Positions 1-8,989 of a stretch of DNA of 64,000 bases are shown here, piece by piece (position 1 is the stretch's first letter; each line of letters opens with the position of its first letter). The notes below the pieces were generated by a model. That model was not told the DNA's origin, made no database searches, and saw only the letters and a program-made list of their open reading frames with translations. Source of the DNA: Harmonia axyridis (Eukaryota; Arthropoda; Insecta; Coleoptera; Coccinellidae); contig NC_059503.1 of NCBI RefSeq assembly GCF_914767665.1, positions 19,778,001-19,842,000 of the forward strand, given 5' to 3'. A program made the translations under genes and the position numbers.

Positions 1-896
1 AGAAAGGTTCATTTTACTTTTGACGAATTGTCAAGGAAAAAATTTGAAAAATTTTTTTAAGAATTGATTTCATCATGTTTCAAGAAGTGTCCTTCGTTTT
101 GTTGTAGGTACCTACTGAAAATAAATTAATTTGAAAACAAAATTCAGTCCATTATTAATGGAATCTGAGTAATAAAACAGGATCCTTTTATCGAGTTTGC
201 AAAAAAATTACGGAAAGTAATCATTATCATCCACTAAGGTCAAAACATTTCGAAACAATAGGCGGCATCACAGCCCTTTCTATTGAAAATAGTAATTTCC
301 TTCTGATAGTCTATAATCCTAAGTTATACTTCGTACCTATAACAAATAAAGTAAAGAAAGTTTTAACTCAGGATGAACAAACTATTGAATATAGTAGATA
401 TATAGGAGTTACATGAAGTAGAAGGTATCGTATAAAACTATGTTATATCAGAAATGGTGATATACATAGAAGGATTTGAGATGTTTACCTACGGAGAACT
501 TTGTAATATAAAGCACTCGAGAACTCGAATTTTCCATATAGTTTGCTGCACTGTGCTGAAATCTCCTATTACTCTACGAATACCTTGATATACGTGATTG
601 TAAGACCACGTCTAATGTAAAACATGGGCAGATATTCAATCAGAAATTTTTATGAATGTTCGTTCCCTCAGAAATTACTTTAGTACCTGGGTTTTCGTAT
701 GACCATAACAATTTCAGACCTCTGTTTTCTATACAAATTTTCAGCAGAATTTAATCCGATAAAATTTTGTGAAAATGAAGGCTTTGCAGACCCATGTTTC
801 TATAAACTTTTCACCTTATTAATAACTGAGGAATCGTTCTGTAAAATATCGGACACTTATAACATAACACCCTGTATAGAAAAGGTGCAAGGCAGA
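1..896. other. AT-rich stretch without recognised gene
   Basis: No coding signature, splice-flanked exon or terminal repeat could be supported here. A short open frame at 699-944 runs into the retroelement tail that begins near 901 and has no recognisable domain. The word 'acaccctgtat' near 868 belongs to the dispersed acagggtg repeat family seen elsewhere in the window. Confidence 0.5.
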
Positions 897-900
897 ACAA

Positions 901-1026
901 ACAGGAAGAGAACCCAGGGGTTGGAAAGATTGCTGGACGTCTAAGTCGGAAGAGGCTGACCAATTATCAACAGGCAGATGCCTACCTATATGAACTACCA
1001 GCTCATATAAGAAAGAAGAAGAAATA
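901..1026 (+). mobile_element. Non-LTR retrotransposon 3' end (copy 1)
   Basis: About 125 bases match the stretch at 11713-11857. Shared blocks are 'gctggacgtct', 'gtcggaagagg' and 'cctacctatatgaactacca', and both end in an AAG-rich tail (gaaagaagaagaa). In the other copy the frame reads GRPPKRWKECW and then a stop, which is typical of the C-terminal tail of insect non-LTR reverse transcriptases. This copy has lost the part encoding GRPPK, where 'cccagggg' joins directly to 'ttggaaag'. It is a short, dead, 5'-truncated insertion. Confidence 0.6.
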
Positions 1027-1029
1027 AAA

Positions 1030-2140
1030 GTTTTTGGAAGTGCTGAGATTTCCTAATAAAATAATTTCGAGATTAAAAGACCGTATTGAATTATATACTA
1101 TATTAAACTCGTAAGCGCTCCTCCCACCGAAAATCGAACGATTTTGGACCGATTTTGAGGTCGAGTGTTCTCGGCTCTGGGAGAGATGCGAGAAAAACTA
1201 AAAGTACGGAAAGAAAGAGAAAATGTCGAATTAACTCCCGCGGATATTCCCGTTTCCCGATTTTTCGGGATTACCTGGGAATGAACGGATAAAGTTTGGG
1301 AAATTTCCCGACGAATTTCCAGATTCACGTCGACGTGAACGACCAATAGGAAAATACTACGATGTCCTTGGGTAGCAACGGGCCTAGAAACGTCCGCGGC
1401 AATTGACGTTTCTAGAATATTTAGGTTTTATATTATTTTTACTGTGTCCATTAGAGGGCTCTTGATGAATAGAACTATTTGAAATATGAATAACTGTATA
1501 ATAAAATCAAGGATCAATTTAATAATCTATTCAAAATATTCTGACGTTTTAACCAATTCTGTGCTCATTCATGAAATCGTCGAAATACAGAATGAAAATG
1601 GGAAACGTCAGATGATATTTTAATGGAAATGTTGAAATTTGGACGAATCGAGAGGAAATATGCAAGAAAAGATGAATCAGATGCGATTTATATACCTTTT
1701 TCCATGTATATTTTATGATATTTTCAAGCGGAATCGTTTTGTGTCAGTGGAAAGCTTGGTTTGCCAGAAGCCTCTACAGGAGTCATTTGGTTATTGTGAA
1801 AAGTTTTTAACGAGAAATTTGAGGAAATAATAGACTACACCTGTATGTACCGCCCTTTTATGATGGTATTTTTGCGTTTTGTGGAAATTTTCATGGAAAT
1901 TGGTCAAATCTTGAAGCATTCCGTTTCATGTGAATTGTCAAGGTAAATATATCATTTTGGAAAGATATCAGCATTTGAGGCGAAGAAAACTGGTAGGTAG
2001 AGATATTTTAATTCGATTTCCTTTATATTTAACGATTTTTTAAACGAAATTCATGAAAATTCATCAATTTATAGAATCTCTGTCACCAGTTATTTTGACA
2101 TTATTCCTATAAGGAGCACAAATGCACATAATTATTCAAA
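1030..2140. other. No gene; includes a GC-richer island at about 1110-1400
   Basis: The sequence is AT-rich except for 1110-1400, which has many CpG (for example cgtcgacgtgaac, gtccgcggc). An 82-codon open frame lies on the minus strand at 1098-1346, but it has no recognisable motif and no clear splice sites. The island could be a regulatory element or unique conserved DNA; nothing in the sequence decides this. Confidence 0.4.
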
Positions 2141-2141
2141 A

Positions 2142-2237
2142 GCATTGTGGCCGGGTCGTTAGGGATGCGGTCGTACAATCTGAGGTCTCTTTTGGGATGC
2201 GAGTTCAAATCTTGCAGCAGGTGATAATTTTTTTTTT
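2142..2237 (+). repeat. tRNA-like sequence: SINE head or class II tRNA pseudogene
   Basis: A tRNA-type A box is seen at 2148-2163 (tggccgggtcgttagg) and a B box at 2201-2211 (gagttcaaatc). The T arm can form a GCGAG/CTTGC stem around a seven-base TTCAAAT loop. The spacing and the extra arm between the boxes resemble leucine or serine tRNAs. The acceptor stem does not pair and the anticodon stem is poor, so a working tRNA is unlikely. A run of ten T at about 2228 follows, a typical RNA polymerase III terminator. A tRNA-derived SINE head or a decayed tRNA gene are the two readings. Confidence 0.4.
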
Positions 2238-2456
2238 CTTAATTTTTCGCCAGTTATTAATTTTTATATTATTTGGCGGTGAATGCTTCGGATTATTGAA
2301 ATGGATCAATTTTTTGTTTAGTCTATTGTGTGAATGATTTCGTAGTATACACATATAATTATGTTTTTCCGATTTTCAAAGTACATATAAGAATAACGAT
2401 TATACATTGTTTTTTTTCAAGTTGCCTATTGGAGGTTTTTCGATAAATTGACCATA

Positions 2457-2905
2457 TTATACAGGGTGTACAATTTTCGAACGCCAATTATGCTTTTCTG
2501 TAAAATTGAAAACTTATGAAATCTGAAAATTGAAATTTCAAGTTAGATTTCTCTCACATAATTTGCGAAGATATACGTGCGATGAATAACGTTTATACAG
2601 AGTGTACAATTTCCGAAATGTCTCTGGAGAACTGAAAACTTTTCTTATAGTTGTCATGTTAGCTCTATGGGTTATCATTCAATTGCATAATTCTTGAAGG
2701 TATACAGGTGGGGATTGACGATTATATACAGGGTGTACAATTTTCAAGCGCCAATTATTCATTTCTGGAAAATCGAGACCTTATGAAATCTGGAAATTGG
2801 AATAAGAGCTTTAGATTTGTTTTCTCTTGCATAATTTGCGAAGATATACGTGCGATGAATATTTTTTATACAGTGCGATATCGATTTTACAGGAGATATG
2901 GCAGT
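2457..2905 (+). repeat. Two tandem copies of a ~267-bp repeat carrying the acagggtg motif
   Basis: The block that starts 'tatacagggtgtacaatttt' at 2458 is repeated at 2725. Both copies continue through 'cgccaattat', 'cttatgaaatctg' and 'cataatttgcgaagatatac', and both contain 'gtgcgatgaata'. The second copy is diverged and contains a 69-codon open frame with no recognisable motif. Confidence 0.7.
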
Positions 2906-2920
2906 ATTTATGAATGAATT

Positions 2921-3112
2921 AAAATATGGATCTATGGGCTATATTGATCAACCTGAAAGGTAGATCTATGGGCTATGATGATCTGCCTACAAGGCAGATC
3001 TATGGACAACATTGATCTACCTACAAGGTAGATCTATGGACAACATTGATCTACCTATTAGGTAGATCTACAGGATATATTGATCTACCAACAAGGTAGA
3101 TCTATGGGCGTA
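2921..3112. repeat. 34-bp minisatellite with palindromic units
   Basis: About five and a half units of 34 bp follow each other, for example 'aaggtagatctatggacaac' continued by 'attgatctacctac'. Each unit starts with GGTAGATC and ends with GATCTACC, so every unit can form a hairpin. Units differ by a few substitutions. Confidence 0.85.
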
Positions 3113-3275
3113 CTAGTAAGTATTAAATAAAATAGTTTGCTCAACATTTCTCCGGTTAATCACTCACTCACTTGTTTGGTGGAGTCAGTTACATATTGCT
3201 AAGTAGTCTGCATGTTTTTTCGAATATAAGAAGAAATATTCAGTGTATCTTTGTTGTGTAGTAAATACCTATGCC

Positions 3276-4537
3276 CAAGGGCGCAGAAATGGGGGTACTG
3301 GGGGTAATTACCCCCCCCCCCCCAAGATTGCCAAATTACCATATCGCGAATTCTCGCAATGACGAAGAACGAAAATTTTTCCATAAGATGAACCAATAAT
3401 CATTTTACTTTTCTTCAAAATCCGCACGGCAGTAAAAAATTGGACCCTTTCACGGCTCAGAAGTTTTATTGCACTACAGACACGACTTTGTCCGAGGTTT
3501 ATTATTTTCCTTTATCTATCCGCTTTCTCAGCCGCTTATTTGCCATCTGTTATTTTGCATCCGTCATCGGTATACACTTACCTGTTGTTTTCGGTTTTTT
3601 GTATAATTCTCGTCACAAAATAACAATAGTGCACTTATCAAACAACTGAACTGAGTAATTCGCATAGAAAAATTGTGTGGGATGTGTACAATTCCGTGTT
3701 TCATTCAAATTGCAATTTATTTGAGGAGACATCAGTTTTGAATTGACTATATCTACACGGTGTTCCTGAATTAATATATTTTTTGGATCATTGAAAAAAA
3801 AAGTCTATAACATGAGTCCCCAAACGCTTTGTTTTTGAGATACAGGTGTTAAAGTTTGAATTTTTTTACTCATATAACCTTCCCTCCACAAGATAATTAA
3901 TTCAAATTGACCATAGATATTCCAATTTTAGTTTTCATCATGTTATATAATTTTGAATGCAAATCCACTGGGTGATATTTTTTCTGGAAGGGTGCCTGAT
4001 TCTTTCCTTCAGAACTATTTTTTGGTGAACCGCTGGAGGTTTAAAAAATGTAAATAAAACTCAGGTCCAATACTACACTTTTTGGTTGTTATAGTTTTAT
4101 CGTATTTGCTATCGATTTCGAGAAAATATTTCAATCAATTCTCTAGTAATCCTCAGAAAAATCCAAATTATTTTGAAGATTCAGCTAGTCAGTTGTAATG
4201 AATAAATTAATTATAAGTTTTGGTACTTATTTACCCACTCTGTAGCGAAGAATACTAAAGATTTGATAAACTGAGATAAGCATCGCTAAAAACTACGACA
4301 CACTAGAAACACCCCGTATCTCGAAAACAAAGCGTTTGCGAGATTATATTGCTGGGACTTTTATTCCTAAAATTATCCAAGGAATCTTTCATATTCCTCC
4401 GTAACTCTAATTTAGGAACATGCAGTATAAAGTAAGAACAACCGAATTGGTAATAAAAAAATTATTTCGAGTAATTTGGTTCAATCAAAGTATTTCGATT
4501 ATCACCCCCCCCCAAGAAAAAAAAATCTACGCCCTTG
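3276..4537. mobile_element. Non-autonomous hAT-like element
   Basis: The left end is caagggcgcagaaat and the right end, read in reverse, is caagggcgtagattt: imperfect terminal inverted repeats followed by G runs. The eight bases outside each end, cctatgcc and ccaatgca, agree at six of eight positions, as expected for an old 8-bp hAT target duplication. No transposase can be read. A minus-strand stretch near 3587-3650 is open and ends in a good donor (cag|gtaagt) but was not recognised. A second inverted repeat is nested inside at 3778-4385. Confidence 0.6.
3778..4385. repeat. Inverted-repeat element nested in the hAT-like element
   Basis: The arm at 3778-3853 is repeated in reverse at 4307-4385. 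The clearest shared block is 'caaacgctttgtttttgaga' followed by 'taca', against its reverse complement 'cgtatctcgaaaacaaagcg'. The right arm carries the phrase 'ccccgtatctcgaaaac', found in variant form at several other sites here (29710, 20935). The 450-bp middle holds no gene. Confidence 0.6.
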
Positions 4538-4539
4538 CC

Positions 4540-5164
4540 AATGCATCCAAACTCATACAATTCAAGGTTGAATCTTTCTATCCATCTAATTGACTGTCAA
4601 CACCCACTTCTCTTCAAATGGTAATTAAAAAGGACATCCAGGATGGAGAGATCCCAAAGATTCAGTTTTTCATACCGGTTCATTATGAGGCGTACATAAT
4701 AGGGTCATTTGCGAGGTGAGCATTGAAATCCCTTCTATGGAATCCACCCATCTGAATAATGCAAACACTAACGGCACGAGTTGCTGTTAATTATGCATAA
4801 CCCTATTCGGTGTACAAGGCGTTCGGGTAATCCTTTGTGGAAGGATGTAGTTATTCGGAATTCTGCAACATTTCATTATTGCTGGGGGAGCCGTTTTGTT
4901 CGTTATATTAATAAATTGCTGCGGTAATTTGCGGATTCGTCAGGATCGAACCAATTGGGAAATTTTATAGTTGCGGTCGGCGGTCGAAGCCTAACGAGCT
5001 AATTGTTAGAAACTGAATACAAGGTGAATAAGAATATTAATGTTGAGCCCTGCAGTTCTCGGTTTTCTTTTGTTTTTGGACTTATTTCTTGGTAATTGTT
5101 TCTCTCCTTTTCATCAATTATTTTTTGAGAACAATTAAGCAATATACAGTCTGTTTCATTGATA
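4540..5164. other. Unique, moderately GC-richer DNA without recognised gene
   Basis: The stretch 4560-4990 is less AT-rich than its surroundings and contains several TAAT/ATTA words, for example 'gttaattatgcataacccta'. No exon with two splice sites and an open frame was recognised. It could be host intron or regulatory DNA; this is a guess. Confidence 0.35.
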
Positions 5165-5891
5165 TGTGGGCTTGTTCAATCGATCGCCTAGAGGTATGAT
5201 TCGATTACCTGGCCTTTCGTCTTCTTCTCCGTGACTTTGTTCGGGTTTGTAATAATTGAACACTTTTAATTATCACGTCTTCATCTTTAATTCTAGCTTC
5301 GGTCGTCTCGTCTTTAATTCTCTCGCGACTCATCTTATTCTAGTCCGCGAACCGTCTTTACGTCGTACGTCTTAAGTCTTGACCACCGAACTTACTCTTC
5401 CCTCGACTCAGACTTAATTTCCTCTTACTTCGACTTAGACCGAACTTAAACTGTCTACCGGCTGGAACTTACTCGGCTTAGACCGGACTTGTACTTGGCC
5501 ACATCCTTAGCAGCACCCCGATATCGGGGGAAAGTACCAAGTACCACTCCTAGCCCAATAAGAGTTTTGCCGTAATGCCCACAAAGCTCTTCGCGGATTC
5601 CTGAAAATCGAAGCCATGCATTCTCGAAGGACCATATGTGACATTCGGTACCACCGTCTCGTTTTCAAGCTTTCCCAAGCCCCAGTAAATCTCTTAAGAT
5701 TTACAATCGACTTGGCATGTCTTCGACACCCCGAAGAATTAATACTTCATTTTTATATTATTTACAACAACCATTCTTTCCCGTAAATCCATTGAAACTG
5801 TCATGCCCTCGACTCTTGAAGGAACTAATAGGTCTCCAAGCATCCTGTTGACCATAGCAATTATTTACAGGAACAATGACTGGATCCTACA
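5165..5891 (-). repeat. Solo-LTR-like repeat, copy 1
   Basis: On the minus strand this ~727-bp block starts TGTAGGATCC and ends AAGCCCACA. Long stretches match 16359-17223, for example gcttggagacctattag, gtcgagggcatgacagttt, gaatccgcgaag and the end near 'cctggcctttcgtcttc' (as read on the plus strand). The TG...CA ends, the size and the absence of internal coding sequence fit a solo LTR. No clear target duplication is visible at this copy, so it is probably the older or rearranged one. Confidence 0.65.
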
Positions 5892-6057
5892 GCTATACAC
5901 ATAAAATTCCGGATAAGGCATTTATACTTTCTCAAACCCTAAATATTCAGTTTGTTTCATTCGGGGGAGATTGTTTGCTGGGTACTAGGAGCTATGAACG
6001 ATTGGTGTCTCTTCTCTACCGATGTTATTGAAATTCTCATATATTTCGATTGCTCAT

Positions 6058-6408
6058 ACAGGGTGTTTCATTGGTAAACCGCAAAACGAAAACAGTGAAT
6101 AGAGTTTTGGCGAGTCGTTCTAGAGCCAAGTTATAGGTGCGCCCTCTCCCAGGGGTTTTGTGTTTCATCTCGAAATCGTTGGTGTACTTATCGGTTAGGC
6201 CATCCAGCCATCTCTGCCTAAGACACACCTTCTCAGACCATCTTGGAGAAGTGACTCTGTTGCAACGCGACGACCCCTCTAGATATGCCATGGCCGAAGT
6301 AGTGTGGCGCGAACAGCCATAGCGCCATCTGTGAGCAGACAGAATCACTACAGAGGATACCGCGGTGGTTCTGACTGCCTTGGTTACCGAGATATAGGGT
6401 GATTCATG
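6058..6408. mobile_element. Short dispersed repeat with acagggtg/atagggtg ends
   Basis: The block begins 'acagggtgtttcattggtaa' and stops near 'cgagatatagggtgattcat'. Its left part (gttttggcgag...ggtgcgccctctc, about 6104-6150) matches 30340-30390. That the same unit occurs in two places shows it is a repeat; the open frame across it on the minus strand is therefore not a host gene. No transposase motif was seen. Confidence 0.5.
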
Positions 6409-6498
6409 AATTTTGCTCATTTCTTTCCGAGGTCATAACAAGGAAAATCCAGGTCCTGATTACCAAAAAATTATGAAACGTTTGTATCCTTGAGGAGT

Positions 6499-6690
6499 GG
6501 TTCATTGCATCGCCACCTCATGTTCTATTGTGCCCCCGTAAAGCAGCTTTCTTCATTTATCGTCGTTGTCTTCAACTCGCCCTCCAGTTTTGAAGTTCAA
6601 ATGAACTCCAGTATCTGGAATGACTTCAAAGCGGTCACCATATTTTTGCGATGGCTAGTGATGGCGAGGCATTTCGTGAAGAGGTCAACA
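6499..6690 (-). mobile_element. 3' fragment of a Jockey-like non-LTR element
   Basis: The minus strand matches the last part of the element at 34700-34920. Shared signals are a decayed ILEFI peptide, a 'ggcgag' stretch near the stop, and downstream 'ggcacaatagaacat' against 'ggacacaatagaccat'. It is a short degenerate tail with no coding value. Confidence 0.5.
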
Positions 6691-6739
6691 ATGCATAGTA
6701 TAAAATTTGCAGTGTTATTTTACTCGATTCATGTGTAAA

Positions 6740-7328
6740 ATGAGCCAACGTAAATATTTCGAATGGATAACCTCTTCATTAAATACTAGATGACAACATT
6801 TCAAAAGCTTACGCTAACATATATCATTTTTTGACAAGAGAAAGAAGGAGCAATATATTATCTATCTCTATACATTTTTTTTGAAACGTACAATAACAAC
6901 TTCATATATTGACCAAAAAGAACATCGAAAAGTTCAAATTTTGCTCCGCCAGAGGTAAATGTGTTGCTATATCAACGATGATTTACTTTTCCGTCTGCCG
7001 CAAGGAGAATTGTAGCCTGAACTATCAACTTTTATTCTTCGTTTCTGTCAGAATTACTTTAGCATGACTTTGCAAATATTTCATTGATCTATCAATTATT
7101 ATAACGATAGTTAATATAAATCTTGTTCAAAGTTGAATCTCCAGATTTTGATGAATTTCAAAACTTTTGAAAAAAATTACATATTTTAAACGGAGAAGTG
7201 AATTTTTATGGGTCTTCAATTACCCACCTCGGTAAACACAGGTTTACTATAAAAAGTCAAACTTTTTCTGCGTATGAAGTTGGTATACTATTTGTGATAA
7301 TAACTAAACACAGACAAGTTTTACTCAC
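6740..7328. other. Intron-like AT-rich DNA
   Basis: No gene or repeat was recognised. If the candidate exon at 7329-7403 is real, this is the intron immediately downstream of it on the minus strand. Confidence 0.4.
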
Positions 7329-7403
7329 TAGCTTCACTAGCACTAGGCTCTCCATCACCAATGCTCAGGACATTTCCACTAGGTTTTGACACCTTCTGTA
7401 TTT
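7329..7403 (-). CDS. Candidate 75-bp internal exon of the CUB gene
   Basis: On the minus strand an acceptor with ten T residues (ttttttttttcag) precedes an open 75-bp stretch that ends at a strong donor (gctA|gtgagt). Read with two bases completing a split codon, it gives IQKVSKPSGNVLSIGDGEPS and then ASEA, a polar, serine-rich piece. The exon enters and leaves in phase 1, which matches the phase 1 exit of the CUB exon at 15528-15736 and both ends of the candidate at 8650-8730. It would lie C-terminal of the CUB domain. No known domain is recognised. Confidence 0.5.
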
Positions 7404-8115
7404 CTGAAAAAAAAAACGTATCAGCAGCCATTAACCTCCGAAATGTTTTTTAGAGTATGTCATTCGTAAAGATTAGACTCGAGGAAATTTCGACACCAAA
7501 TTTACAGAACACATTTTCAGATTTGCTTTTCATGTTTCCTACATTTTATTTATATTACAGAAATCTATATGAGCTGCGATTGAAAACATTGAATTAATCG
7601 ATGCCGGCGGTAAGGAAGTTTCCCCTTTTTCCCATACTTTCCGGCTCACCCTTCTGGCGCTAGGATCCAGGATTTCCAGTTACTTTCGCCGCATTCCCGC
7701 AGATGGCGCTGCAGGTTCTGGTACATAGAAATTATACCGGTTATATATTATATTCACATTACTATTAAAAAATCACCTGAAATTAACCAATTGATAATTT
7801 TTATGTACAACAATCGAATAGATTGAAATGGAGCAAAAATGGATATGTTATAGGCGAACTTGATAAAAATTAGGCATTTTTATCATTTTGCGAAAGAATA
7901 TACATCTTTGCCTTTATGGCCAAAAGCTTCCATATCACGACATGTTTACAATTGAAGGAAAGAGTGAAAATTTACAAATATGTCAATAATGTTTATCAAA
8001 CGAAAATTGTGGATACAGAGCTAGAAAATTCCAAATTTTCTCGTGAGAAGGAGTCATTAGTACAGCCCAAGACCAGGAATTTTTTATGATCAGTAACGAC
8101 GCCAGCTTTCAGAAA
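7404..8115. other. Intron-like DNA, GC-richer at 7590-7740
   Basis: No gene seen. The stretch at 7590-7740 (cgatgccggcggtaag, gcagatggcgctgcagg) is less AT-rich but has no open frame with splice sites that could be supported. Confidence 0.35.
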
Positions 8116-8619
8116 CAGGGGTGGCCAAAAGGGGGCCGGATTTTTTTTGGGGGGGTCAAAGTAAAGCAAAATTGTAGTTCTGCTAATCTTTTAGCCATAG
8201 CATGTCAAATTTTTGGGGGGGCCAGCAAAATTTAAGGGGGCGTCCGGGGCCCTCCTGTCTCCCAAAATAACACCTTGTAATGAATTCTATTTTTGATTTT
8301 GGAAATTATCAAAAGATTCAAATTAATGTCATCCATCAAAAATATTTTGCATTGATACATAGATAACTATGGAATTATAAATGGGTTACTATTGTTTTAT
8401 GAGAATCTAAAGAATTTTTCCATTTGTTGCAATATTATTTAAACCATAATTATGAAAAAAATAGACACATAAAAGGATTATAACAATTGATGATACGATA
8501 AAACTGATATTTTCATTCAGCCAATCGAAATTGCCTATACAGGATTCAGAGAACACAAAATTGACTATTCAACCAACTGGATAAGGTAACAATATCTCAG
8601 ATAGGAGCGGCCACCCCTA
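8116..8619. mobile_element. Short hAT-like non-autonomous element
   Basis: The left end caggggtggcc is repeated in reverse at the right end (ggccacccct, 8610-8619). G-rich subterminal runs (aagggggccgg, gggggggtcaa, gggggggccag) lie just inside the left end, as is common in insect hAT elements. No coding remnant is visible and no matching 8-bp duplication could be found, so the exact ends are uncertain. Confidence 0.5.
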
Positions 8620-8649
8620 ATATTAATTATGAATCCGAAATATTCTCAC

Positions 8650-8742
8650 CCTCGTATATAATCCATACAGCAGCTCCCAGATTCCAGAAGCAAACGTTAT
8701 CAAGAACATCGATGCCGCTAGAATATTTCTCTGAATATTCAT
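8650..8742 (-). CDS. Candidate exon, reading frame ambiguous
   Basis: A donor (cgagg|gtgaga) lies at 8650 on the minus strand, and an acceptor-like attcag ends at 8731, giving an 81-bp exon of 27 codons. In phase 1, which fits both neighbours of the CUB gene, it reads KYSSGIDVLDNVCFWNLGAA and then VWIIYE. In phase 0, with an in-frame ATG at 8742, it reads NILAASMFLITFASGIWELL and then YGLYTR, which looks like a membrane segment. Both frames are open. It may be an internal exon of the CUB gene, a first exon of another gene, or chance. Confidence 0.3.
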
Positions 8743-8989
8743 TTCATTAAACACAATCCAAATGAGAATGTTATTCTCTTTGCGGAGTCATATTGATAAT
8801 AGAGATGAATTTGTAATTTTCCCTGGGGCTTCTGAGCATACTCGTAAACGAGAGCAAAGTGTTATCCTTGTTTCAAGAAACTGGATATTCAAACTTGTAT
8901 AACTTACACATTGGGGATTACTCTTTATTCTTTTCTTCGTGGAGGGCAACTCTAATATTATCCAGGAATTCTCATATGATTCGAACATG

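Noticed and set aside
5165..5891. Possible promoter or host enhancer because of CpG-rich cgtctt runs
   Set aside because: The block recurs at 16359 and 52847 with LTR-type ends, so it is a mobile repeat.
6037..6420. 127-codon open frame on the minus strand
   Set aside because: It lies across a repeat whose left part recurs at 30340; the shared peptide near its end follows from the repeat and no domain is present.
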